Part shown: in pieces, positions 6,860 to 13,800 of the stretch
How positions within the stretch are numbered: the stretch's first letter is position 1
Layout of the letters: each line of letters begins with the position of its first letter
From: JBGQBN01 sp041494805
Lineage (GTDB): Bacteria > Acidobacteriota > Terriglobia > Terriglobales > Acidobacteriaceae
Length of the DNA stretch: 16,978 nucleotides
Assembly: GCA_041494805.1 (NCBI GenBank)
Contig: JBGQBN010000072.1
Location: forward strand, 1 to 16,978
Direction: 5' to 3'
Notes under the pieces: generated by a model
Databases searched by the model: none
Seen by the model: only the letters and a program-made list of their open reading frames with translations
What the model was told of the DNA's origin: nothing
Position numbers and translations under genes: made by a program

Positions 6860-8398
6860 ATGGCAACCGATACTCTGGCCACGCCGGTCATGCTCGGAAG
6901 CAGCACCAAAACCAAGGTTTATAAGAACTTCATAAATGGCGAGTGGGTCGAGTCCTCGACTGGGGAAACCTTCGAAAACCGTAACCCCGCCGACACCCGC
7001 GACGTAGTCGGCATCTTCCAGAAATCCGCCAAGCCCGACGTGGACGCCGCCATTGACGCGGCCAAGCGGGCCTTCGCCAAGTGGCGTCTGGTGCCCGCTC
7101 CCCGCCGCGCCGAAATCGTTTTCCGCGCCGCCGAGATGCTGATGGAGCGCAAGGAACAATGCGCCCGCGACATGACCCGCGAGATGGGCAAAATCCTAAA
7201 AGAAACCCGGGGCGACGTGCAGGAGGCCATCGACACTGCTTACTATTTTGCCGGAGAAGGCCGCCGCATGTTCGGTCCCACCACGCCTTCCGAACTGCCC
7301 AACAAGTTCGCCATGGCCGTGCGTCAGCCGCTCGGCGTCTGCGGCATGATTACGCCCTGGAATTTTCCCATGGCGATTCCGTCGTGGAAGCTGCTGCCCG
7401 CCATCGTCTGTGGCAACACGTGCGTGATCAAGCCCGCGCAGGACACTCCACTTTCCACTTTCAACCTGGTACGCGTGCTGTCCGATGCCGGCATTCCCAA
7501 AGGCGTGATTAACATCGTCTCCGGCTTCGGCTCACAGGTTGGGGGCCCGCTGATGGAGCATCCTGAGGTCCGCGCGATTTCGCTGACCGGCTCGACCGCG
7601 GTCGGCCGCATCGTGGGTACTACCGCCGCCAAGAGCTTCAAGCACTGCTCGCTCGAGCTCGGCGGCAAGAACCCGATGATCGTGCTCGACGACGCCAACC
7701 TCGACCTCGCCATCGAAGGCGGCCTCTGGGGAGGCTTCGGCACCACCGGACAGCGCTGCACCGCCACCAGCCGTATCATCGTGCAGAAGGGTGTCTACGG
7801 TGAATTCGTGGCGCGTTATATCGAGCGTGCCAAGGCGCTGAAAGTGGGCAACGGACTGGATGAGACTGTCGAAATGGGTCCTGCCATCAACGAAACCCAG
7901 CTCAAGACCGATCTGAGCTATGTCGAAATCGGCAAGTCCGAAGGCGCACGGATGAAGTGCGGTGGCAATCGCCTGGACAAGGGTGATTATCAATACGGCT
8001 ACTTCATGGAGCCCACCGTATTCATCGATGTCGATCCCAAGATGCGCATCGCCCAGGAAGAAATCTTCGGGCCGGTGGTTTCGATCATTCCTTGCGATGA
8101 CCTGGAGAATGCCATCGAAATCGCCAACAACATCGAGTACGGATTGTCGTCCTCGCTTTACACCAAAGACGTGAACCGAGCCTTCGTGGCCATGCGCGAC
8201 CTGCATGCCGGCATCACCTACATCAACGCACCCACGATCGGCGCCGAAGTGCACCTGCCTTTTGGCGGCGTGAAAGCCACGGGCAACGGTCACCGCGAGG
8301 GCGGCATGGGCGCGATTGATTTCTACACGGAATGGAAATCGATCTACGTGGATTATTCGGACCGGCTGCAGAAGGCGCAGATCGACAGAGTGGATTAA
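6860..8398 (+). CDS. Aldehyde dehydrogenase family protein (semialdehyde dehydrogenase-like)
   Basis: A 512-aa cytosolic NAD(P)+-dependent dehydrogenase oxidising an aldehyde to a carboxylate. The fold is complete: PWNFP with Asn168, the cofactor Lys191 in VIKPAQDTP, the Rossmann motif LTGSTAVG (242-249), ELGGK with general base Glu266, GQRCTA with catalytic Cys300, and EEIFGPVV with Glu401. Where many NAD-preferring members have Glu shortly after the cofactor lysine, this protein has Gln194, so use of NADP+ is possible. The C-terminus (PFGGVKATGNGHREGG and a tail after WKSIYVDYS) resembles semialdehyde or dioxovalerate dehydrogenases, but the substrate cannot be read from the sequence. The start is fixed by AGGAGG 4 nt upstream of ATG, the strongest ribosome site in the window. 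The aminotransferase that follows 134 bp later may belong to the same amino-acid degradation route, although a palindromic repeat separates the two. Confidence 0.93.
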   Translation: MATDTLATPVMLGSSTKTKVYKNFINGEWVESSTGETFENRNPADTRDVVGIFQKSAKPDVDAAIDAAKRAFAKWRLVPAPRRAEIVFRAAEMLMERKEQCARDMTREMGKILKETRGDVQEAIDTAYYFAGEGRRMFGPTTPSELPNKFAMAVRQPLGVCGMITPWNFPMAIPSWKLLPAIVCGNTCVIKPAQDTPLSTFNLVRVLSDAGIPKGVINIVSGFGSQVGGPLMEHPEVRAISLTGSTAVGRIVGTTAAKSFKHCSLELGGKNPMIVLDDANLDLAIEGGLWGGFGTTGQRCTATSRIIVQKGVYGEFVARYIERAKALKVGNGLDETVEMGPAINETQLKTDLSYVEIGKSEGARMKCGGNRLDKGDYQYGYFMEPTVFIDVDPKMRIAQEEIFGPVVSIIPCDDLENAIEIANNIEYGLSSSLYTKDVNRAFVAMRDLHAGITYINAPTIGAEVHLPFGGVKATGNGHREGGMGAIDFYTEWKSIYVDYSDRLQKAQIDRVD

Positions 8399-8405
8399 TG
8401 CAGGC

Positions 8406-8479
8406 ACCGCCGAGTACGCTGAGAGCGCCGAGAAGAACGACTCTTCTAGAATCTCGGCGAACTCCGCGCTCTCGGCGGT
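8406..8479. repeat. Palindromic intergenic repeat made of 9-bp units
   Basis: Two 28-bp arms (8406-8433 and 8452-8479) are inverted copies matching at 23 of 28 positions around an 18-bp loop. Each arm is three copies of a 9-bp unit close to NNCGCCGAG (for example ACCGCCGAG, AGCGCCGAG). The loop contains the palindrome TTCTAGAA. The layout resembles dispersed palindromic elements built from short G/C-rich units. In a transcript it would fold into a long hairpin between the dehydrogenase and aminotransferase genes. There is no T-tract after it, so it is not a classic terminator. Confidence 0.75.
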
Positions 8480-8532
8480 AAAATGAAACTCTTGCAGCGG
8501 GAAACCTCCAGAGTGTACGTGCTGAGGCCATA

Positions 8533-9744
8533 ATGCCCCTAACCCAATCACATGAAATCGCCGCCGCTTCCCGTCTCGATAACGTCCGCTACGCCATCCG
8601 CGACCTTGCTTTGGTCGCTGACGAAGTCACCAAGCAGGGCCACAAAGTCCTGTATCTGAACGTCGGCGATCCCAACATTTTTGACTTCCAGACTCCCGCC
8701 CATGTGATCGAGGCTGCCTACAAGGCTATGCGCGACGGCAAGAACGGTTACGCGCCGTCCCCAGGCATTAAGGAAGCATTGGATGCGATCCGTGGCGAGG
8801 CCGCGCGCAAGGGCATCACCAGCGTGCAGGATGCGTTCGTCACCGCGGGGGCAAGCGAGGCGGTGGACGTTTGCCTGACAGCACTGCTCAACCCCGGCGA
8901 TGACCTGCTGACCCCGAGCCCGGACTATCCACTCTATTCCGCGGTCCTGGCTAAGCTGGGCATCAAACTGAACGCCTACGACCTGAACGAGGAAGACGCC
9001 TGGCAGCCTGATCTGATTGACATCAAGCGGAAGATCACGCCGCTAACCCGCGGTATCGTACTCATTAACCCGAACAATCCCACCGGTGCTATTTGCTCGC
9101 GCCGCTTGCTCGAGCAAACGGCAGAACTGGCGCGGCAGCACAACCTAGTCATCTTCGCCGACGAAATTTACGACAAACTGATATTGGATGACGACTATCA
9201 ACTCATCTCCATGGCTTCTGTAGCGCCCGACGTGCCGGTCGTGACCTTCGGTGGACTCTCGAAAAACTATCTGGCTCCCGGCTGGCGCATCGGATGGGGC
9301 ATCGTGAGCGGCGACGCGGCCACCGTCAAGCCCTACAGCGAGGGTATCCACCGGCTGCTGCGGGCGCGCCTGAGCGCCAACCATCCTGAGCAGTACGCCA
9401 TCAAAGCGGCGCTCGAAGGCCCGCAGGACCACCTGATCGGAGTGTGCAACAGACTCCGCTCCCGCCGCGACCTCACCGTCAAGTGGAGCAACTCGACGCC
9501 CCGGGTGAGCTGTGTTCCGCCGCGCGGCGCCTTCTACGCCTTCCCGCGGCTGGACATTCCCGAAGGCGATGAGGTCTTCGTGAAGGCACTCTGCCGCGAA
9601 AAGCATGTGTTAGTGGTGCACGGTTCCGGCTTCGGCCAGAAGCCGGGAACGCAGCATTTTCGCATTGTGTTCCTGCCCGACGAGCAGACGCTGGCCAAGG
9701 CATATCAGTCGATTGGGGAGTTCATCGCAGCACGATACTCGTAA
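8533..9744 (+). CDS. Class I/II pyridoxal-phosphate aminotransferase (AlaA-like)
   Basis: A 403-aa cytosolic fold-type I aminotransferase moving an amino group between an amino acid and a 2-oxo acid. Visible landmarks: YLNVGDPNIFDF (41-52), the cofactor loop TAGASEA (104-110), SPDYPLY (129-135), INPNNPTGA (178-186), ADEIYD with Asp210 and Tyr213, the Schiff-base Lys244 in GGLSKNYLAPGWRIGW, and Arg377 in QHFRIVF, which binds the substrate carboxylate. Spacing and motifs resemble glutamate-pyruvate transaminases (AlaA/AlaC) and archaeal alanine or aspartate aminotransferases more than AspC; exact specificity is not decidable. GAGG lies 6 nt before the ATG, supporting this start. It is codirectional with the aldehyde dehydrogenase, with the palindromic repeat between them. 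Its end nearly meets the convergent membrane-protein gene, 50 bp away, with no evident terminator. Confidence 0.9.
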   Translation: MPLTQSHEIAAASRLDNVRYAIRDLALVADEVTKQGHKVLYLNVGDPNIFDFQTPAHVIEAAYKAMRDGKNGYAPSPGIKEALDAIRGEAARKGITSVQDAFVTAGASEAVDVCLTALLNPGDDLLTPSPDYPLYSAVLAKLGIKLNAYDLNEEDAWQPDLIDIKRKITPLTRGIVLINPNNPTGAICSRRLLEQTAELARQHNLVIFADEIYDKLILDDDYQLISMASVAPDVPVVTFGGLSKNYLAPGWRIGWGIVSGDAATVKPYSEGIHRLLRARLSANHPEQYAIKAALEGPQDHLIGVCNRLRSRRDLTVKWSNSTPRVSCVPPRGAFYAFPRLDIPEGDEVFVKALCREKHVLVVHGSGFGQKPGTQHFRIVFLPDEQTLAKAYQSIGEFIAARYS

Positions 9745-9794
9745 ACAGCGCAGCCGAACTCACCTTCAGGGCATTGCCACGCGGGGGCTGCTCT

Positions 9795-10241
9795 TCACGC
9801 GATCCCCAGCAGTTGGTTGAGGAATCCCACCACATACTTCCACACCAGGTAATAGATCACAACGGCGGTGAAGAACCAGGGCACGATCAGAAAGTACGGG
9901 ACGCTGATGGCCTGGAACCAGGTAACGCCGTCGGTGCCGATCGTCAGGAGTCCGCCGCAGGTGGCGAATGCTGCTCCCATCGTCACCAAGAGTACCGGCA
10001 GCAGCGCACCGTGAAAACCGATGGGCAAATGGCGGCGCGGCCGGAGCCACAGGTAGAACATGTTCCAAATACCGAACGCATTGGGCACCAGGGCCATCGG
10101 GAAAATGATGACACGCTCAATAGGGATGGGGACCTGGAACACCAGGCGCGTCAGGATGAATACCGTCAGCGCAACCAGCAGACCCAAGCTGGGCGCGACA
10201 ATGCCCGCCATGTAGGCACGAAGATATGGGTGAGTGTTCAT
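9795..10241 (-). CDS. Small four-TM membrane protein, function unknown
   Basis: 148 residues, very hydrophobic, with likely membrane segments at about 11-36, 43-66, 78-100 and 111-136. The loops are short; LRPRRH (66-71) is the main positively charged loop and suggests a cytoplasmic position. I do not recognise a named family. The start is well supported: GGAGGA stands 5 nt before ATG 10241. It is the third gene after the ECF sigma factor and the one-TM protein, 48 bp downstream of the latter across a tandem-repeat spacer, so it is probably cotranscribed and part of the same membrane-stress or signalling unit. Confidence 0.75.
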   Translation of the reverse strand: MNTHPYLRAYMAGIVAPSLGLLVALTVFILTRLVFQVPIPIERVIIFPMALVPNAFGIWNMFYLWLRPRRHLPIGFHGALLPVLLVTMGAAFATCGGLLTIGTDGVTWFQAISVPYFLIVPWFFTAVVIYYLVWKYVVGFLNQLLGIA

Positions 10242-10252
10242 AAGTGTCCTCC

Positions 10253-10299
10253 AATTACGGTTCGATTACAGGTGCAATTACAAGTGCAATTACAAGTGA
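10253..10299. repeat. 12-bp tandem repeat in the ECF operon spacer
   Basis: Nearly four head-to-tail copies of a 12-bp unit (consensus AATTACAAGTGC on the plus strand): an 11-bp degenerate copy at 10253-10263, then 10264-10275, 10276-10287 and 10288-10299. The stop codon of the one-TM protein lies in the last plus-strand copy, and the ribosome site of the four-TM gene adjoins the degenerate copy. The repeat therefore fills the whole spacer. Confidence 0.85.
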
Positions 10300-10520
10300 T
10301 AGAGCAGCACTGGGATCGCTCCCGGGAAAAATGCGAGCCACGCTGCCACTGCCGCAAGTAGAGCCCAGTCAAACCACGGCACCGAGATGGAAGGCGCTGC
10401 GAGGCGCTTCAGCATCGCAGGCCAGAGGTCGCGTCGCAGTTCCACGCCAACTCGGGTGCTGACCGGCGGCAGCGACTTCTTAAGCAATTGCTCGATTCGT
10501 TCCTGATCGTTTTCATTCAT
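10290..10520 (-). CDS. Small one-TM protein, probable anti-sigma factor
   Basis: 76 residues: a charged cytoplasmic N-terminus (about 1-45, with ERIEQLLKKSLPPV and LRRDLWPAMLKRL) and one membrane segment at about 49-74 ending at the C-terminus. The start ATG overlaps the stop of the ECF sigma gene in an ATGA arrangement, so the two are translationally coupled. That overlap, the size and the topology are what one expects of a short anti-sigma factor that holds its sigma at the membrane. It lacks the His-Cys-Cys zinc motif of classical ZAS anti-sigma factors and has no extracytoplasmic sensor domain, so the role is inference from context. Confidence 0.75.
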   Translation of the reverse strand: MNENDQERIEQLLKKSLPPVSTRVGVELRRDLWPAMLKRLAAPSISVPWFDWALLAAVAAWLAFFPGAIPVLLYHL

Positions 10521-11056
10521 GGTTCGATTCCTCGTCGCTTCAATTCTTTTCTGAGAAGGCGGATTGCACGAAAGACGCGCACCTTAACGGCTCCGGTGGA
10601 AATGCCCAGCGCCTCGGCGATTTCCCGGTATGGTTGCTCTTCGATCAACGCCAGCGTGGCGGCGACCTGCAGCTTAGGCGGAAGCCGGCGGAACGCATCC
10701 GCCGTTTTCCGGCGAAGCTCCTCGGAGATGCCGGGATCCGGCAACGTCGCCGCCGGCAGATCGTCTGGGAGATCAGTTTCAGGCCGCGCGGTCTTCAAGT
10801 GATCGAGCGCAGCGTTGGTGGCGATGCGCCGTGCCCATGCTCCGAAGCTTCGTGTGGGGTCGAAGCGGGCACGCGCGCGATAGATGCGCCAGAAAGTTTC
10901 GACGGTGAGGTCCTCGGCGGCGGCGGGATCGCGGACGATGCGCACGATCCATCCGTAAACCTCGCCCTGATGCCGGCGGAACAGCACCTCGAAGGCGTCG
11001 ACGTCACCCTGACAGAACTGCTGCAACACGTCGGCGGGCTGTTCCACCACCGTCAT
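10517..11056 (-). CDS. ECF-family RNA polymerase sigma factor
   Basis: A 179-aa sigma-70 family protein with only regions 2 and 4, as in extracytoplasmic-function sigma factors. Region 2 covers about residues 14-85: FEVLFRRHQGEVYGWIVRIVRDPAAAEDLTVETFWRIYRA, then FGAWARRIATNAALDHLK. Region 4 covers about 118-172: AFRRLPPKLQVAATLALIEE and the helix-turn-helix YREIAEALGISTGAVKVRVFRAIRLLRKEL. A short acidic, proline-rich linker joins them. It would direct RNA polymerase to a small regulon, probably including this operon. The start ATG at 11056 has GAGGG 6-7 nt upstream. The downstream gene overlaps by 4 nt and encodes the likely anti-sigma partner. No C-terminal extension is present. The signal it answers to is not evident. 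Confidence 0.93.
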   Translation of the reverse strand: MTVVEQPADVLQQFCQGDVDAFEVLFRRHQGEVYGWIVRIVRDPAAAEDLTVETFWRIYRARARFDPTRSFGAWARRIATNAALDHLKTARPETDLPDDLPAATLPDPGISEELRRKTADAFRRLPPKLQVAATLALIEEQPYREIAEALGISTGAVKVRVFRAIRLLRKELKRRGIEP

Positions 11057-11076
11057 CTGTACCCTCTATATACGCT

Positions 11077-11103
11077 TACGGCGCGGCTGTGAGGAAGGTT
11101 ACA
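11077..11103 (-). promoter_or_regulatory. Candidate ECF-type promoter upstream of the sigma gene
   Basis: On the minus strand TGTAACC (11103-11097) is followed after 16 bp by CGTA (11080-11077). The AAC-type -35 and CGTA -10 at this spacing are the usual pattern for ECF sigma targets, for example Bacillus SigW. Transcription would begin near 11070, just before the ribosome site, as expected for autoregulation. A second CGTA lies 6 bp downstream (11074-11071). Confidence 0.4.
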
Positions 11104-11168
11104 GGAAGTCTAGTGCCCGGCCTTCAAACAAGGTCTTGGATTCGGTAAGATAACAGCTAACGGTTGTC

Positions 11169-12368
11169 ATGTCCGCCCGTCCAATTCGAGTGCGAATCAA
11201 TTCGGCCCTTCTAAAGTTATTCCTTTTCTGCTTGTGGCTCAGCATTTTCGGCATGGCCGAAACCTGCCCGGTTTCGGACTTGCCAGCCCCAACCGGTCCG
11301 TACGCAGTCGGCACGGCGATCCTTCCTATCCAATCACTCGCTTCGGCAGGTACCAAACCTTCGCGCTTTCAAGTGCAGGTCTGGTACCCCGCCGAGAAGA
11401 AAGCGCATGGCACAACCGCGCCATACATCCCATGGCAGCCCTTGCTGAAAGCCATGAAGGAGCAACAGTATTACGGCCAGCCGGAGTGTGTCTTCGAAGC
11501 CTGGGGACGCATGACCACACATGCTTTGCTTGATGCCCCCGCAAATTCCGAGCGAAAATTTCCGCTTATTTTCTTGATGCCCGGCCTGGGATTGTCGCGT
11601 GCCAGCTACACATCCTTCGCGGAGCAGTTCGCCAATAATGGAAACGTCGTGATCACCGTTGATTTTTCCAATGGCGGGTTCATGGTGTTGCCCGATGGAA
11701 GCCTCGAGCAAAGCGATGCTGGCGGCGATGACGCGTCCTCGGCTCTGCTGGTCAACGAATGGGCACACGACGCACTCGATTTTCAGAGTAAGTTGCTTTC
11801 CTCGAAGAGCGCTTATCAACTCCCGCACGGGCTCTGGTCGCATATCGACCGAGAACGCGTTGCCGCTATGGGGCACTCCCTCGGAGGAGCAGCGGCGCTC
11901 CAGATGTGCCAAATGAATTCACAGGTCCGTGTCTGCGTGGATTTGGACGGCTCTCCCTTCGGAGAAGTTGCAGAGAAAGGTCTGACCCCAGGTGCACTCA
12001 TCCTGTTAAGCCACATTGAATATACCGATGAAGAACTCGCCGCCAAGGGCCGCACCCGCGAGAAATGGGACGCCTTGGGCAAACAACGCACTGCTGAATG
12101 GCAGAAAACTCTTTCGCCCAGCGGCGGCGCCGCGTGGGCTTTGTCTGTCGACGGCACTGGCCACCTGTCGTTTAGCGACGGCCCCTTCACCATGCCCAAT
12201 ACCCTCACCCGCTTCGGAGGTAGGCAAATTGAACCGAAGCGTGGACTCTCGATCATTGTGGCGATCGTCGAGGAGTACATGCACTCCATTCTTGCCGGCA
12301 GTTCGCCGTTCAATCCGACAAAATATCCAGAAATCAAGATTGTGGTGAGTCGCGAGGCAAAGCGATAA
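11169..12368 (+). CDS. Exported alpha/beta hydrolase (PAF-acetylhydrolase/dienelactone hydrolase-like)
   Basis: 399 residues with an N-terminal signal peptide: basic RPIRVR, a hydrophobic core at about 14-28, and a likely cut after FGMA near residue 30. The enzyme should act in the periplasm or outside the cell. The hydrolase fold is marked by FPLIFLMPGLG (131-141, oxyanion strand), VITVDFSNGG, and the nucleophile elbow MGHSLGGAAA with Ser237. VDLDGSPFG (258-265) probably gives the acid residue, Asp258 or Asp260, and GTGHLSFSD gives His332. The overall plan is like platelet-activating-factor acetylhydrolases and related secreted esterases; the substrate is unknown. The ATG has no strong Shine-Dalgarno, but the signal peptide begins directly after it, supporting this start. 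It diverges from the ECF sigma operon, with 112 bp between the two start codons, and stands alone. Confidence 0.85.
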   Translation: MSARPIRVRINSALLKLFLFCLWLSIFGMAETCPVSDLPAPTGPYAVGTAILPIQSLASAGTKPSRFQVQVWYPAEKKAHGTTAPYIPWQPLLKAMKEQQYYGQPECVFEAWGRMTTHALLDAPANSERKFPLIFLMPGLGLSRASYTSFAEQFANNGNVVITVDFSNGGFMVLPDGSLEQSDAGGDDASSALLVNEWAHDALDFQSKLLSSKSAYQLPHGLWSHIDRERVAAMGHSLGGAAALQMCQMNSQVRVCVDLDGSPFGEVAEKGLTPGALILLSHIEYTDEELAAKGRTREKWDALGKQRTAEWQKTLSPSGGAAWALSVDGTGHLSFSDGPFTMPNTLTRFGGRQIEPKRGLSIIVAIVEEYMHSILAGSSPFNPTKYPEIKIVVSREAKR

Positions 12369-12467
12369 CGCGAACGCATCTCTCAGTGGATCTCTTCGTC
12401 GATCTCTGCCGTTTGGTCTTTGCCGGGGAATCTGCTTAAATCCTCATAGATTCTTGACAGCGAATCC

Positions 12468-13205
12468 GTGATCGACATCCACAGCCACATCCTCGCCGAA
12501 GTCGACGACGGCGCCAAGTCCTGGGACGTGGCCGAAGGAATGTGCCGCATGGCGGCGGCGGATGGCATCGAACACATGGTTGCTACCCCGCACGCCAACG
12601 ATCGCTACCACTATGATCGCGAATATCTCACCAAACTTCTCGATTACCTGCGGCAACGGATTGGCGAAGCTCCGCGCCTCAGCCTGGGCTGCGATTTCCA
12701 TCTCTCTTACGAAAATGTGCAGGATGCACTGGTGCGTCCGGAGCGTTACACCATTGAGGGCAGCAACTATCTGCTAGTGGAGTTGAGCAACTACAGCGTT
12801 CCACCGCAGATTGATGAATACTTTACGCGGCTGGGCGAAAAAGGCATCACGCCAGTGATCACTCATCCGGAACGCAATCCAATCTTGCAGCGGACTCCGC
12901 AGCGCGTCTTGCAGTGGGTGGAGTTGGGTTGCGCCGTCCAGGTCACCGCATCGGTGCTGACCGGATCGTGGGGAGAGCGCGCCTGGCGCACCGCCGAGTG
13001 GCTGTTCAAACGAGACGCAGTTCACGTGCTCGCCAGCGATGCCCATGACACCAAGCACCGCGCCCCCCTGCTCTCCGCAGCCCGCAACATAGCCGAGGAG
13101 CTTTGCGGCGCCGATATAGCCCGAACGCTAGTGGACGACAACCCCCGCGCCATCGTCAGCGGACAGCCACTGCCGTATTTTCCGGATCCAGTGATGAAGG
13201 GATGA
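12468..13205 (+). CDS. CpsB/YwqE-type PHP-domain protein-tyrosine phosphatase
   Basis: 245 residues of the PHP metal-dependent hydrolase superfamily. Members such as CpsB and YwqE dephosphorylate bacterial tyrosine kinases that control exopolysaccharide export. Metal ligands are all in place: DIHSH (His5, His7), VDDG (Asp13/Asp14), ATPHAN (His42), VELSN (Glu105), THPERN (His133) and SDAHD (Asp191, His193). The start is GTG at 12468: the frame has a stop codon 21 bp upstream and the protein begins straight at the first metal motif, so no other start is possible. No ribosome site is obvious. No tyrosine kinase, Wzz/Wzc or glycosyltransferase genes are within the window, so its capsule partner must be elsewhere. 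It is 99 bp downstream of the hydrolase gene on the same strand. Confidence 0.9.
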   Translation: MIDIHSHILAEVDDGAKSWDVAEGMCRMAAADGIEHMVATPHANDRYHYDREYLTKLLDYLRQRIGEAPRLSLGCDFHLSYENVQDALVRPERYTIEGSNYLLVELSNYSVPPQIDEYFTRLGEKGITPVITHPERNPILQRTPQRVLQWVELGCAVQVTASVLTGSWGERAWRTAEWLFKRDAVHVLASDAHDTKHRAPLLSAARNIAEELCGADIARTLVDDNPRAIVSGQPLPYFPDPVMKG

Positions 13206-13223
13206 GGTTCAAGGTTTCAAGGT
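13206..13223. repeat. Left array of an 8-bp motif, inverted relative to the right arrays
   Basis: Two tandem copies of ACCTTGAA read on the minus strand. The stop codon of the four-helix-bundle gene (13209-13211) lies inside this array. The same motif recurs in opposite orientation at 13699-13723 and 13759-13783. Confidence 0.8.
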
Positions 13224-13592
13224 AACCACGCGTTTTGGGGCGCGTAACGAGTCTAGAAGGCGGTTTATTAGACCCAGTACCTGATAGGCGTCGTGCTCGA
13301 GCGCTTCGAACTTGCACTTCAGCAGATACCCCAGATCAGATGCAATCCCTAGCTGCGTATCCAGTTCCAGCAGTGAGCCGCGGGAATGTCCGAGAAACTG
13401 CTGAAACTCGCCCGTGGTCAACCTGCCCTGCCCCTCCGCAATGTTTGCCACGACGGAGACGGCCGCGCGCCGAAGCTGCGATCTAAGACCGTAAGTTTCC
13501 GACTTGGGGAACTCCTCAGTTTGCCTGTAAACCTGCAGCGCTAATGCCCGAGCCTTTTGCCAAACTATAAGCTCCCGATAGGAATGGCCCAC
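13209..13592 (-). CDS. Four-helix-bundle protein (S23 / 23S rRNA intervening-sequence protein family)
   Basis: 127 residues from GTG 13592. The family hallmarks are SYRELIVWQKA at the N-terminus, LRSQLRRAAVSVVANIAEGQGR in the middle and GHSRGSLLELDTQLGIA towards the end, predicting an antiparallel four-helix bundle like Avd and the S23 proteins encoded in 23S rRNA intervening sequences. Such proteins are small, basic and probably bind nucleic acid; their role outside rRNA is unknown. The frame is open upstream to a GTG at 13610, but AGGAGG four bases before 13592 and the usual family N-terminus favour 13592. The C-terminus VVTLKP and the stop codon are encoded by a short repeat array that recurs inverted beyond the other end of the gene. 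There is no rRNA nearby, so this is a stand-alone copy, possibly a mobile unit. Confidence 0.85.
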   Translation of the reverse strand: MGHSYRELIVWQKARALALQVYRQTEEFPKSETYGLRSQLRRAAVSVVANIAEGQGRLTTGEFQQFLGHSRGSLLELDTQLGIASDLGYLLKCKFEALEHDAYQVLGLINRLLDSLRAPKRVVTLKP

Positions 13593-13690
13593 AAAACCTC
13601 CTGGCGCCACTCCTCACCCCAAACCTTGCCGCACTTAAAGACCAATACAACTCTTGTAACACCTTCTTCACACCCGTGGCTGTGACCTGG

Positions 13691-13800
13691 ACTATGCCTT
13701 TGAAATCTTGAAACTTTGAAACCTATTTCTGTGGTGGGTTGTGGACCCCGACTTTGCCTTTGAAACCTTGAGACCTTGAAACCTATCTCTGTGGTGGGTT
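13691..13800. repeat. Tandem duplication, 60-bp period, carrying the right arrays of the 8-bp motif
   Basis: Bases 13691-13740 and 13751-13800 match at 45 of 50 positions with a 60-bp offset. Each copy has an array of about three ACCTTGAA-like octamers (13699-13723 and 13759-13783) followed by the same sequence that encodes the last five codons of the peptidoglycan-binding-like gene. The copy nearer the gene holds the real stop codon; the other is a relic. Confidence 0.85.

Noticed and set aside
13691..13800. CRISPR-like array
   Set aside because: There are only two 60-bp copies with no unique spacers and the repeat includes a gene end; no cas genes are present.
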